A stretch of 64,000 bases of DNA, from positions 1-64,000 of the forward strand of contig DASZLU010000005.1 of assembly GCA_035552195.1 (NCBI GenBank). Reading direction: 5' to 3'. Positions 1 through 8,071 of the stretch are shown here, piece after piece; position 1 is the first letter of the stretch; each line of letters starts with the position of its first letter. Position numbers and translations under genes: made by a program. Source of the DNA: CAIKMD01 sp035552195 (GTDB lineage: Bacteria > Pseudomonadota > Alphaproteobacteria > ATCC43930 > CGMCC-115725). The notes below the pieces were generated by a model, which made no database searches, was not told the DNA's origin, and saw only the letters and a program-made list of their open reading frames with translations.

Positions 1-810
1 CTGCCGGTGACGATCCGCCTGCTCGATCCGCCGCTGCACGAATTCCTGCCCAAGACGGATGCCGAGATGAGCGAGGTCGCGAAAGCGACCGGCAAGGACA
101 TCGCGACGCTGCACGCACGCGCGGCGGCGCTGCACGAAGCCAATCCGATGCTGGGCCATCGCGGCTGCCGCTTGGCGATCACCGCACCCGAGATCTACGA
201 GATGCAGGCGCGCGCGATCTTCGAGGCGGCGGCGAATGTCGTGAAAGAGGCGGACGCCGAGCTCGTGCCCGAGATCATGATCCCGCTGATCGCGACCAAG
301 AAAGAGCTCGATCTCCTGAAGACGATGGTCGATCGCGTCGCCCGCGAGGTGATGCAGGCCAAGGGCGTGAAGCTCAATTACCTGACCGGCACGATGATCG
401 AGCTGCCGCGCGCGGCGCTGCGTGCCGGCGAGATCGCCGAGACGGCGGAGTTCTTCAGCTTCGGCACCAACGATCTGACGCAGACCTGCTTCGGCCTGTC
501 GCGCGACGACGCCGGCAGCTTCCTCGGCGATTACCTGCGGCAAGGCCTTATCGATCACGATCCTTTCGTCTCGATCGATCGCGACGGCGTCGGCGAACTC
601 ATGAAGATCGCGGTTGAGCGCGGCCGCCGCACGCGCGGCAAGTTGAAGCTCGGCATCTGCGGCGAGCATGGCGGCGATCCGGCTTCGGTTCGCTTCTGCC
701 AGGAGGTCGGGCTCGACTACGTTTCGTGCTCGCCTTATCGCGTGCCGATCGCGCGGCTCGCGGCGGCGCAAGCGGCGCTCGACAAAGAGCCGGTTGCGAC
801 CACGGCCTAA
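1..810 (+). CDS. ppdK: Pyruvate, phosphate dikinase, C-terminal part (5' end outside window)
   Basis: The reading frame is open from base 1, so only the last ~269 residues of a normally ~880-900 residue enzyme are visible. The enzyme interconverts pyruvate + ATP + Pi with phosphoenolpyruvate + AMP + PPi in the cytoplasm. The visible part is the PEP-utilising TIM-barrel domain: EIMIPLIATKKELD, the FFSFGTNDLTQTCFG segment and the GICGEHGGDPASVRF loop, followed by the VSCSPYRVPIARLAAA block that carries the catalytic cysteine of this family. Identification is firm because these segments are close to invariant in PPDK. The next gene begins 66 bp downstream and appears unrelated in function. Confidence 0.95.
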   Translation: MPVTIRLLDPPLHEFLPKTDAEMSEVAKATGKDIATLHARAAALHEANPMLGHRGCRLAITAPEIYEMQARAIFEAAANVVKEADAELVPEIMIPLIATKKELDLLKTMVDRVAREVMQAKGVKLNYLTGTMIELPRAALRAGEIAETAEFFSFGTNDLTQTCFGLSRDDAGSFLGDYLRQGLIDHDPFVSIDRDGVGELMKIAVERGRRTRGKLKLGICGEHGGDPASVRFCQEVGLDYVSCSPYRVPIARLAAAQAALDKEPVATTA

Positions 811-876
811 AGGCCTTGATCGCGGCGGCGATCTAGTATCGAATGCGCCCGTCGGGGAAAAACGACGGGGGTCATC

Positions 877-1458
877 ATGCAATTGAAGAACTGGGCACGC
901 GTGCTCGGCGCCGGTGTGGTTTTGGCGGCGCTCGGCGCCGCGCCGCATAACGCTTCGGCCGAGACGCAACGCGAGCACGGCAAATATCTGGTCACGATCA
1001 TGGGCTGTACCGACTGCCACACGCCAGGCAGCTTTTTGGGGCATCCCGATATGACGCGCTTCCTGGGCGGCTCGGATGTCGCCTTCGCGATCCCGGGTCT
1101 CGGTGTCTTCGCCGGCCGCAATCTCACGCCCGATCCGGAGACCGGGCTCGGCAAATGGACGACGCAGCAGATGGTCACGGCTTTCACGACCGGCGTCAGG
1201 CCCGACGGCCGCATGCTCGCGCCGATCATGCCGTACGAGGACTTCAAGACGCTGACCAAGCGCGACGCTCTGGCGATCGCCGCCTATCTCAAATCGCTGA
1301 AGCCGGTGAAGAACGCGGTGCCGGGACCTTTCGGCCCGAACGAGACGCCGACGACCTTCGTGATGACGGTCGTGCCGGGCGCGGTCTACGCCAGCATGCC
1401 GAAGCCGCCAGCTCCTCCAGCAGGCGGTCCGCCGGCCGGTGGCCCGCCGGCGCACTAA
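877..1458 (+). CDS. Periplasmic class I c-type cytochrome
   Basis: A 193-aa exported monohaem cytochrome c. Residues 1-29 form a signal peptide with a hydrophobic stretch and an AxA-like end (HNASAE). The haem-binding site is CTDCH at residues 44-48, and a methionine in the GRMLAPIMPYEDF segment is a likely sixth ligand. The last ~20 residues are a Pro/Gly/Ala-rich tail (PPAPPAGGPPAGG), uncommon for a small soluble cytochrome and possibly a flexible linker. The ATG at 877 is preceded by a G-rich stretch. No oxidase or dehydrogenase partner is adjacent, so the electron donor and acceptor cannot be named. Small cytochromes of this kind often serve periplasmic dehydrogenases. Confidence 0.85.
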   Translation: MQLKNWARVLGAGVVLAALGAAPHNASAETQREHGKYLVTIMGCTDCHTPGSFLGHPDMTRFLGGSDVAFAIPGLGVFAGRNLTPDPETGLGKWTTQQMVTAFTTGVRPDGRMLAPIMPYEDFKTLTKRDALAIAAYLKSLKPVKNAVPGPFGPNETPTTFVMTVVPGAVYASMPKPPAPPAGGPPAGGPPAH

Positions 1459-1465
1459 GGCAAAA

Positions 1466-1548
1466 CGTCATCGCGAGCGAGCGAAGCGAAGCAATCCAGA
1501 GTCTCTTAGTTCCGGATTTGCTTCGTCGCTTTGCTCCTTGCAATGACG
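1466..1548. repeat. Imperfect palindromic intergenic repeat
   Basis: The left arm starts CGTCATCGCGAGCGAGCG and the right arm ends TTGCTCCTTGCAATGACG, forming a long imperfect inverted repeat. It fills the gap between the cytochrome gene and the convergent ygfZ gene. Elements beginning CGTCATTGCGAGCGAAGCGAAG are common dispersed extragenic repeats in proteobacteria. When transcribed it would fold into a hairpin that could end both convergent transcripts. Confidence 0.75.
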
Positions 1549-1555
1549 AGGTCGA

Positions 1556-2440
1556 CTAGTCTTTCGCCCAGTTCGGCTTCCGCGGGCGAATTATCGCCGC
1601 ACCGGCTTTGAGCTCGGCGCCGGAAGCGACTGCTTCGAGCCGCAATAGCGCGAGGCCGTTTCCGTCACGCGTGGAGAGCATCTCGCCAGCCTCGTTGCCG
1701 TTTTGCGTGATCTCGGTGCCCGGGGCGACGGCGTCGCCTTCGATCGAGACAGGCAGCACGCGCTTCTTCACGAGCGCGCGGTATTTCATGCGCGCGGTGA
1801 GCTCCTGGCCCGTATAGCAGCCCTTTTGCCAATCAATGCCGTTCATCTCGTCGAAGCCCGATTCCATCGGCAGGGCTTTGTCGGGCGCCAGATCGCGCGT
1901 GCCGTCGGGCACGCCGAGGGCGAGGCGGTGGCGGTCATAGGCTTCGGCATCGCTTGCGGCGAAACCGGCTTGCGCCGGTGCGTCGCTCCGATCGCGCGGC
2001 AGGAGGAAGCGCGCACCGAGTGCCGCGAGCCGCGGATCGATATAGGCGATACCGGTGGCGAATTCCTTCGCCGCACCGGCTTCGTCGAGGCCGAGCGCGT
2101 GTTCCATGCCGTCGCCCCAGGCCGCCGCCACAGCGAAACGCTCGCTGGCGTTGGCAAGCGCGACCTTGGCGCGCAGCTTATATATCGCAAGGCGCCGCTG
2201 CAGGTCGGCGAGGCGTGCGACTTCGGTGTCTAGATAGAGCGTGTCGCCCCGCGCGATGATGAAGAAATCGAAGAGATAGCGGCCCTGCGCCGTGAGCAGC
2301 CCGGCGTAGATCGCACGATGCGGCGCGGCTTTGGTCACGTCGTTCGAGACGAGGCCTTGCAGGAATTCGACGCGATCCTCGCCGCTGACTCCGATCACGC
2401 CGCGCGCCGGCAGCGCCGTATAGAATCGTCTATCGCTCAC
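1556..2440 (-). CDS. ygfZ: YgfZ/GcvT-like folate-binding iron-sulfur cluster repair protein
   Basis: A 294-aa tetrahydrofolate-binding protein of the YgfZ/IbaG57 family, which helps assemble or repair certain Fe-S enzymes in the cytoplasm. The signature KGCYTGQE is at residues 206-213, and the N-terminal GVIGVSGEDRVEFLQGL segment is the usual beta-grasp start of the GcvT-like fold. Length matches the family. The start is a GTG at 2440; an overlapping out-of-frame ATG exists but gives no product. The gene is transcribed away from dihydroorotase-like or glycine-cleavage genes, so there is no glycine cleavage system context and it is not GcvT itself. Confidence 0.92.
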   Translation of the reverse strand: MSDRRFYTALPARGVIGVSGEDRVEFLQGLVSNDVTKAAPHRAIYAGLLTAQGRYLFDFFIIARGDTLYLDTEVARLADLQRRLAIYKLRAKVALANASERFAVAAAWGDGMEHALGLDEAGAAKEFATGIAYIDPRLAALGARFLLPRDRSDAPAQAGFAASDAEAYDRHRLALGVPDGTRDLAPDKALPMESGFDEMNGIDWQKGCYTGQELTARMKYRALVKKRVLPVSIEGDAVAPGTEITQNGNEAGEMLSTRDGNGLALLRLEAVASGAELKAGAAIIRPRKPNWAKD

Positions 2441-2519
2441 ATTCCCTCCGACCGGCTAGAGGTAGGCGTGAGGGGAGGGCTTGGCAAGCGCCCTGGGCCA
2501 CCGTCTGGGCAAGCGCCGG

Positions 2520-3026
2520 CTAAAGAGTGCCGTTCTGGCGGACGTTGTCGCAGATTTTGTTGAGCAGGCGGCGCAGCTCTTTCTCCTCGCGCGCGGAGAA
2601 ATTCTCGAGGATGGCGGATCGCACCGCGGCGCGGATCTCGGGCAGCATCCGTTGCATCAAGGTGCGGCCTTTGGGTGTCAGGGTGACGAGGATCTGGCGG
2701 CGGTCCTTGTCGCCGCGGGCGATGGTGACCCAGCCGGCGCGGCGCATCGTCTGCAACGCGCTGACCGTATTCGGCTGCATCACGCCGACACGTTCGGTGA
2801 GCTCGCGCTGGGTGATCGCATCCGTCTCCCACAGTACGCGCAGGTAATAGTATGCGCTCCATGGCACGCCGTGCTTGGCGAGCTGCGCCTTGAAGCTGGC
2901 GCGCAAGCCGAACAGCGCGATGCGCATGAGAAGGCCGATGCTTTCAGAAGCGGGATAATCCCGCTTCGTCCCGTTCGCGCGCGTCGTTTTTTTCTTGGGC
3001 TCTTTGAGAACCCGCTTGGCCGTCAC
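2520..3026 (-). CDS. MarR-family transcriptional regulator
   Basis: A 168-aa winged-helix regulator. The wHTH core covers roughly residues 55-130: ITQRELTERVGVMQPNTVSA is the recognition region and GDKDRRQILVTLTPKG is the wing. A Lys/Arg-rich N-terminal tail (KEPKKKTTR) precedes the dimerisation helix. I chose the GTG at 3026 because its GTGA overlaps the stop codon of the upstream 98-aa gene, which signals translational coupling; the frame stays open further upstream without a good ribosome site. MarR proteins usually repress a divergent catabolic gene and respond to small aromatic or lipophilic ligands. Here the divergent gene is a Rieske oxygenase, and a 16-bp palindrome lies between them. 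Confidence 0.88.
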   Translation of the reverse strand: MTAKRVLKEPKKKTTRANGTKRDYPASESIGLLMRIALFGLRASFKAQLAKHGVPWSAYYYLRVLWETDAITQRELTERVGVMQPNTVSALQTMRRAGWVTIARGDKDRRQILVTLTPKGRTLMQRMLPEIRAAVRSAILENFSAREEKELRRLLNKICDNVRQNGTL

Positions 3027-3319
3027 TTTTGGTATTTCCCCAATTTCCCCGCCGCGTCGTCGACGAAGCTCATATCCACCTTGGAGCGGATATCCGCCGC
3101 CCGGCGCATCATACCCCATTTCACGCAATCAGCCTGATAACGTTCGAGCGATTCGACGTTGACGTGCCCGTCGGGTCTGATCGCCGCCATCGCCATACCG
3201 GAGCAATCGGCATGGACGATAGGTAAGTATTTGCGGACGATGCGGCAAATCGCATCGTGCTCGGCGCCGCGATCGAAGATTTCGACAAAATGGTGGATCG
3301 CGATTCTCGGCGATCTCAT
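3023..3319 (-). CDS. Free-standing 98-aa protein resembling the C-terminal part of NMT1/SsuA-like solute-binding proteins
   Basis: The 98-aa product has no signal peptide. Its order of motifs (DAICRIVRKYL, then RPDGHVNVESLERYQADCV, then DIRSKVDMSFVDDA) follows the C-terminal ~90 residues of the full-length solute-binding proteins in this window (compare DEVIAIAVKYTGL ... RLDVKDVLRQIAWYKAQGM ... VIDMRYAV at the end of the protein at 14151-15149). The ATG at 3319 is preceded by a strong ribosome site, GGGAGGAAG, and the stop overlaps the marR start by 4 bp. It is therefore better read as an expressed small gene than as debris, though a truncated remnant cannot be excluded. Function unknown; a ligand-sensing or decoy role beside MarR is only a guess. 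Confidence 0.65.
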   Translation of the reverse strand: MRSPRIAIHHFVEIFDRGAEHDAICRIVRKYLPIVHADCSGMAMAAIRPDGHVNVESLERYQADCVKWGMMRRAADIRSKVDMSFVDDAAGKLGKYQK

Positions 3320-3357
3320 CGACGCTTCCTCCCATGGCGGCCCGTTGCCGGTGCCCA

Positions 3358-3386
3358 TTCATATAAAATTTTATATATGCTATTAT
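3358..3386 (+). promoter_or_regulatory. Probable promoter with 16-bp palindromic MarR operator
   Basis: ATATAAAATTTTATAT at 3361-3376 is a perfect 16-bp palindrome in otherwise GC-rich DNA. It lies between a -35-like TTCATA (3358-3363) and a -10-like TATTAT (3381-3386) with 17-bp spacing, pointing towards the Rieske gene at 3468. It also lies upstream of the divergent 98-aa gene/marR pair. A symmetric site of this size between promoter elements is the usual arrangement for a MarR repressor. The assignment is inferred from position and symmetry. Confidence 0.6.
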
Positions 3387-3467
3387 GCGCAAAGCCAAGC
3401 ATGCGGCGGACCGTTTTCCCGGCCGCGCGGCGGGCGGGAGCGAAACGAAAAGAGGACGAGGTCAATC

Positions 3468-4625
3468 ATGCTCAGCGCAGAAGAAAATCGGCGTTTCACG
3501 CAAGTCGGCCGCGGCACGCCGATGGGCGAGCTGCTGCGCCGCTACTGGCATCCGGTCGGTTGCACGGAGAACGTCACCAAGAAACCGCAACGGGTGAAGG
3601 TCCTCGGCGAAGAGCTCGTGCTCTATCGCGGCGAAAGCGGCAAGACGGTGCTGATGCAGGGGCGTTGCGCGCATCGCAGCCTCGCGCTCGATTACGGTCG
3701 CGTCGAGGGCGATTGCCTGCGCTGCCCCTATCACGGCTGGCTCTATGACGCGAATGGTCAGTGCCTCGAGCAGCCGGCCGAGCCCGAAGGCAGCGGCTTC
3801 AAGGACAAGGTCAAGATGCGGGCCTATCCGGTGCAGGAAGTGAGCGGCTTGATCTTCGGCTACATGGGCCCGCAACCGGCGCCGCTGCTGCCGCTTTACG
3901 ACGTGCTGCTCATGGAAGAGGGGGTCAAGGAAGTCCAGGTCCAGACCATCCACGCGAATTTCTTCAATCACGTCGAGAACATCGTCGACGTCAGCCATCT
4001 CGCATGGCTGCACGGCTATACCTTCCCGGCCTATGGCGGGCGCAAGGTGAATTACCATTGGGAGCAGACGGCCTACGGCGCGAACAACGTGATGACGATG
4101 GAAGGTCTCGCGGATACGCATGTGTCCTGCTACGCCTTCCCGACGATCAATCGCTTCGCGCTGCCGCCGATCGATAAGAATGGCGAGCTGGTGCGCTCGA
4201 TGATCTGGCGCGTGCCGGCGGATGAAGCGATCACCTTGCTCTATTTCGTCCGCTTCTATCCGAGCGACAAGCGCTCGTTCCACACGTCGCGGCGCGATGT
4301 TAAGCTCGGCGTCTATGCGCCGCTCGAGAACGATTGGTGGGGCATCGACGTCAACGATCAGGATCGCATGGCGGTCGAGCAGCAAGGCGTCATTGCCGAC
4401 CGGCCGAACGAGCATCTCGGCGCGTCGGACGGCGGCATCATCCAGATGCGTCAGATGATGCGCGAGAGCCTCAGCGCGATCGAGGCGGGCAAGGACCCGC
4501 TCTGCATCATCCGCGACCCGGCGCAGCAAAAAATCGTCTTCCCGCAGAAATCGACGATGATGGAGCAGAAATCGAGAGACGCGGATTACTCGATGGGCTT
4601 CATGGCGACGCGCGCGGCCGAATAG
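3468..4625 (+). CDS. Rieske non-haem iron oxygenase, alpha (oxygenase) subunit, copy 1
   Basis: A 385-aa oxygenase component of the phthalate/phenoxybenzoate-type ring-hydroxylating family, cytoplasmic, expected to activate O2 on an aromatic substrate using electrons from a separate reductase. The Rieske [2Fe-2S] ligands are C67/H69 (CAHRS) and C86/H89 (CPYHGW). The mononuclear iron site is D174-x2-H177-x4-H182 in DVSHLAWLHG, and DQDRMAVEQQG further on is a conserved family block. The ATG at 3468 follows AGAGGACGAGG; the frame is open far upstream, but that part is unrelated sequence. The 3' end overlaps the convergent lysR gene by 26 bp. The substrate cannot be read from sequence. Confidence 0.9.
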   Translation: MLSAEENRRFTQVGRGTPMGELLRRYWHPVGCTENVTKKPQRVKVLGEELVLYRGESGKTVLMQGRCAHRSLALDYGRVEGDCLRCPYHGWLYDANGQCLEQPAEPEGSGFKDKVKMRAYPVQEVSGLIFGYMGPQPAPLLPLYDVLLMEEGVKEVQVQTIHANFFNHVENIVDVSHLAWLHGYTFPAYGGRKVNYHWEQTAYGANNVMTMEGLADTHVSCYAFPTINRFALPPIDKNGELVRSMIWRVPADEAITLLYFVRFYPSDKRSFHTSRRDVKLGVYAPLENDWWGIDVNDQDRMAVEQQGVIADRPNEHLGASDGGIIQMRQMMRESLSAIEAGKDPLCIIRDPAQQKIVFPQKSTMMEQKSRDADYSMGFMATRAAE

Positions 4626-5523
4626 GTCGCGGCGTCCGATCTTCCTTGCCCGCGCTGACGGTGGCGACGAAAGAGCGGAGCACCGCCGAGTGATCGGTCT
4701 TCCGCCAGACGAGGTCGATGCTGGTCGAGGGCAGGAACTCCTCGACCGGCCGCATCACGAGCTGCGACGTGATGCGCCAGCGCAGCGCCGAGCTGACGAT
4801 GCCGACGCCCATGCCGGTTTCAACGAGGCTGAGCACGACGAGACTGTTTGCCTGCTGCACGATCCTCGGCGTGATGCTCGCCGCGGCGAACGCGGCGACG
4901 ACCGAGCGGTAGAAGCCGGGATTGATGTGCTCGCCGACGCAGAGCAGCGGCTGATCGCTGAGGTCATTGAGACGCACCGTGCGCCGCCGCGCCAGCCGAT
5001 GCTTGCGCGGCACGGCAATGAGCGCTGCCTCGCGCGACATCTCGCGCCAGGCGAATTCGCGGTCATCGATGTGGCGATGGAAAAGGAATCCGGCGTCGAC
5101 TTGCGAGGCGCGCAACGCCTCGATCTGTACCGAGGTGACCATCGGCAACAACGTGATTTCGACATCCGGCGCGGCGGCACGAAAGCGCCGGATGCTGCGC
5201 GTCAGCACGGGATGGCCGGAGAACACTTCACTGAAGGCAACGCGCAGCCGGCCGCGCTGGCCGCGCGCGGTGCGGCGTGTGCGCTCGGCCGCTTCGCCAA
5301 CGTCGTTCATGATCTGCGTCGCGTCGGTGAGGAGGCTGCGTCCGGCCTCCGTCAGGCGAACGCCTTGCGGCGAGCGCTCGAACAGTTCGACGCCGATCTC
5401 TTCCTCCAGCGCTTTGATCTGGCGCGAGAGGGCAGGCTGGGCGATGCGCAGCGACGCGGCCGCGCGGCGGAAATGCTGCGCCTCCGCGGTCGCGATGAAA
5501 TATCGGAGCTGGCGGAATTCCAT
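4600..5523 (-). CDS. LysR-family transcriptional regulator
   Basis: A 307-aa LysR regulator, normal length. Residues 1-60 are the HTH: MEFRQLRYFIATAEAQHFRR, then AQPALSRQIKALEEEIGVEL. The remainder is the periplasmic-binding-like effector domain. The ATG at 5523 gives the canonical start; a longer open frame upstream lacks support. It is divergent from the Rieske gene at 5652, and a TGAT-N11-ATCA box lies in the 128-bp gap. This is the classic layout for LysR activation of the adjacent catabolic gene by the pathway substrate or an intermediate. Its 3' end overlaps the end of Rieske copy 1. Confidence 0.9.
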   Translation of the reverse strand: MEFRQLRYFIATAEAQHFRRAAASLRIAQPALSRQIKALEEEIGVELFERSPQGVRLTEAGRSLLTDATQIMNDVGEAAERTRRTARGQRGRLRVAFSEVFSGHPVLTRSIRRFRAAAPDVEITLLPMVTSVQIEALRASQVDAGFLFHRHIDDREFAWREMSREAALIAVPRKHRLARRRTVRLNDLSDQPLLCVGEHINPGFYRSVVAAFAAASITPRIVQQANSLVVLSLVETGMGVGIVSSALRWRITSQLVMRPVEEFLPSTSIDLVWRKTDHSAVLRSFVATVSAGKEDRTPRPIRPRASP

Positions 5524-5550
5524 GGGCCGATCCCGTGAAGCCTGTGGGGC

Positions 5551-5569
5551 TGATAGCAATTCGGCATCA
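5551..5569. promoter_or_regulatory. LysR-type box TGAT-N11-ATCA
   Basis: TGATAGCAATTCGGCATCA is an inverted TGAT/ATCA pair around exactly 11 bases, containing the T-N11-A core of LysR operators. It is the only such site I noticed in the lysR/Rieske intergenic region. A TTGACG hexamer (5590-5595) just downstream may be the -35 of the Rieske gene; no good -10 accompanies it, consistent with an activated promoter. Confidence 0.6.
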
Positions 5570-5651
5570 CGAGGGCAACAATCGAGTATTTGACGGATCA
5601 GGCGGTTGCGGACAGGCTCTCGCTCGATATCCATTTAGGGAGGAAACGCCG

Positions 5652-6818
5652 ATGAAGGCCGCTGAAAACGAAAAATTGACGCGCGTCGGTCCGGGCACGC
5701 CGGCGGGCAACATGCTGCGCCGTTATTGGTGGCCGATCGCCGTGGCCGAGCATTTGGGGCCGGGTCCGCAAGTGGTGAAGCTGCTGGGCGAGGAATTCGT
5801 GCTCTTCCGCACCAAGAAGGGCGATCTCGGTCTCCTCGACAAGCATTGCTGCCATCGCAACGCTTCGCTCGAATACGGCCGTGTCGAGGAGAATGGCCTG
5901 CGCTGCTGCTATCACGGCTGGCTCTACGACACGCAAGGCAAGTGCCTCGATCAGCCGTGCGAGCCGGTCTTCAGCGACTTCAAGGACAAGGTGCGCCAGG
6001 GAGCCTATGCGGTGCGCGAAGTGTCCGGCTTCATCTTCGCTTATATCGGACCGAAGCCGGTGCCGGAATTCCCGCGCTACGACATTCTGTTCGAGCCGAA
6101 TTGCAACAAGGTCGTCCAGGGCCGCGACATCCACGGCAATTGGCTGCAACGCGTCGACAACATGCTCGACTCCCTGCATGTGATGGCGCTCCACGCCAGC
6201 GTCTACCCCGAGCTCGCCATGGTGCGGCCGGATGTGTGCCAGTGGAATGAAAAAGATTACGGCATCGAGATGTATCTCGAATATCCGAACAACGTGCAGG
6301 ATCGCCATCACTACGTCTTTCCGGCGATCAACCGTGTGCATATCTGGCGCGTCGGGCGCGAGCCGTATCAGTTCATGCAGTGGGTGACGCCGCTCGACGA
6401 CACCACGTGCATCTCGTTCCAGATATGGGGCTCGGAACAGGAGAAGGGGCCGTACACGATCAAGGCCGGCAAATATCGTCACACCGAGGTCGGCGAGATC
6501 AAGCGCATCGAGGACGGCTGGTGGAATATTTGGGATCGCGACCAGGATGACGCGGCGGTCGAAAGCCAGGGCCTCATCACCAACCGCGTGAACGAGAATC
6601 TCGCGACCTCCGATCGCGGCATCGTCATGATGCGCAAGATGGTGTCGCAGGCGATCAAGGACGTAGAGAAGGGCAAGGACCCGATCCACGTCATCCGCGG
6701 CGATCATCCGACCATCCAGCTCGAAGCGTTCAAGACGAATCTCGGCGATGAAAGCGGCGGCGTCCGCAATGCCGAGCTCGGCAAGAAGCTGCAAGTGGTC
6801 GCGCCTTTCGAACTCTGA
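5652..6818 (+). CDS. Rieske non-haem iron oxygenase, alpha subunit, copy 2
   Basis: A 388-aa oxygenase. Rieske ligands are C66/H68 (CCHRN) and C85/H88 (CCYHGW). The mononuclear iron motif is LDSLHVMALH (D-x2-H-x4-H). It shares layout and many blocks with copy 1 (GTPAGNMLRRYWWP, RVEENGLRC, DQDDAAVESQG), so the two are diverged paralogues with probably different substrates. The ATG at 5652 follows AGGGAGGAAAC, a very strong ribosome site. It is the first gene of a plus-strand run that continues with a solute-binding protein and permease, so uptake and first oxidation of the same compound may be coupled. No ferredoxin or reductase gene is linked. Confidence 0.9.
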   Translation: MKAAENEKLTRVGPGTPAGNMLRRYWWPIAVAEHLGPGPQVVKLLGEEFVLFRTKKGDLGLLDKHCCHRNASLEYGRVEENGLRCCYHGWLYDTQGKCLDQPCEPVFSDFKDKVRQGAYAVREVSGFIFAYIGPKPVPEFPRYDILFEPNCNKVVQGRDIHGNWLQRVDNMLDSLHVMALHASVYPELAMVRPDVCQWNEKDYGIEMYLEYPNNVQDRHHYVFPAINRVHIWRVGREPYQFMQWVTPLDDTTCISFQIWGSEQEKGPYTIKAGKYRHTEVGEIKRIEDGWWNIWDRDQDDAAVESQGLITNRVNENLATSDRGIVMMRKMVSQAIKDVEKGKDPIHVIRGDHPTIQLEAFKTNLGDESGGVRNAELGKKLQVVAPFEL

Positions 6819-6921
6819 TACGCTCGTGGAAGGCTGCCGTGCGCCGATGGAGAGCGCGGCGGCGATAAGGTCGATAAGCGCGCCGGTCTTGTTGGATCGA
6901 GCGCGTGAGTGGGAGAGGAAA

Positions 6922-8031
6922 ATGATGACGACGAGAAGCACCCGACGGCGCGGCGGCGTGTGGATAGCCGCAACGCTCGTTGTCGCCTTGCTTCTCGTCG
7001 ATCCGGGATTGCCGCGCGCCGAGACGCCGAGTCCCGCTTTGACCGAGCTCATCAAAGGTGCGGCGGCCGAGGGCAAGATCGATCTGCAATGGTCGAGCAG
7101 TCTGCTCGGCGGTCTCGACGGCGTCACGCAAGCGGTCGACGGCATGAACAAGATGTTCGGCCTCCACCTCGAACCGCGGCTGACACCCGATCCCGATTCG
7201 GTGCCGCAGCTCCTCAATAAGGTCGCGGTGACCCAGAAGGCCGGGCAGCCTTCGCCGACCGATGCTTTCGTCGGGACGACCGTTCATATCGCGACGGCCA
7301 TTCAAAGAGACATGGTGCAGGGTGCGGATTGGACGGCGTTGCTGCCGGGCCGCATCACCGCATCGACGATCGAGGACAAAGGCCTCGCCGTGCGCGTGTT
7401 CACGACCTTGCCGGGCGGCATCGTCTACAACACGCAGCTCGCGCCCCATCCGCCGGCCAGCCTCGCCGATCTCTTGAAGCCCGAATGGAAAGGCAAGATC
7501 GCATCCAATCCCTACGGCGCGTCGTTTGAACTGCTCTCGGCGAGCGATGTGTGGGGCGAGGACAAGGCGCTCGATTTCGCGCGTAACTTCTCGGCGCAGA
7601 TCAGCGGGCTGATCGGTTGTCCCGATATGGAGCGTGTCGCCTCGGGCGAGTTCGTGCTTTTCGCGATGGATTGCTCCGGTCGCAACTGGGTACAGTTCCA
7701 GCGCCAAGGCGCACCGCTCGGCTTCATCGTACCGTCGGACTTCGCGGCGCAGCGCTACTATTACATGGTCATCCCGAAGAACGCGGCGCATCCCAATGCC
7801 GGCAAGCTCTTCGTGACCTTCCTCTTGACACAAGAAGGCCAGAAAATTCTCTGGAAGACCGGCGATTACGACCTGCACACCTTCCCGGATTCGGGCATGC
7901 ATCAGGTCATTGCGGATTACGAAGCGAAAGGCGCCAAGTTCCGCGAATACACGCTCGATTGGTGGGCGCAGCACCCGGAAGTGGTCCCGGCGCAGCGCAA
8001 AGCCGTCGACATCATCACGAAGGCGCAATGA
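6922..8031 (+). CDS. ABC transporter solute-binding protein (iron(III)/spermidine-type, family 1-like)
   Basis: A 369-aa exported binding protein. Residues 1-33 are a signal peptide (RRRGGVWIAATLVVALLLV... PRAE). LTELIKGAAAEGKIDLQWSS is the usual start of the Fe3+/AfuA-like group, and LADLLKPEWKGKIASNPYGA is its typical hinge block. Despite the family name these proteins often carry organic anions. The ATG at 6922 follows GGGAGAGGAAA. It is followed 40 bp on by a two-domain permease, giving a Rieske-binding protein-permease module that is repeated at 9875-14089. No cognate ATPase is found nearby. Confidence 0.87.
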   Translation: MMTTRSTRRRGGVWIAATLVVALLLVDPGLPRAETPSPALTELIKGAAAEGKIDLQWSSSLLGGLDGVTQAVDGMNKMFGLHLEPRLTPDPDSVPQLLNKVAVTQKAGQPSPTDAFVGTTVHIATAIQRDMVQGADWTALLPGRITASTIEDKGLAVRVFTTLPGGIVYNTQLAPHPPASLADLLKPEWKGKIASNPYGASFELLSASDVWGEDKALDFARNFSAQISGLIGCPDMERVASGEFVLFAMDCSGRNWVQFQRQGAPLGFIVPSDFAAQRYYYMVIPKNAAHPNAGKLFVTFLLTQEGQKILWKTGDYDLHTFPDSGMHQVIADYEAKGAKFREYTLDWWAQHPEVVPAQRKAVDIITKAQ

Positions 8032-8071
8032 GCCCGCGCCCCGCGTCACGATCCTTTTTGGCGACCGCGTG

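Noticed and set aside
1466..1548. Small RNA gene between the cytochrome and ygfZ genes
   Set aside because: The sequence is a known kind of dispersed extragenic palindrome; there is no promoter or specific sRNA feature.
3159..3467. Upstream extension of the first Rieske gene
   Set aside because: The extension overlaps the palindromic promoter and the divergent 98-aa gene and has no family similarity; AGAGGACGAGG before 3468 fixes the start.
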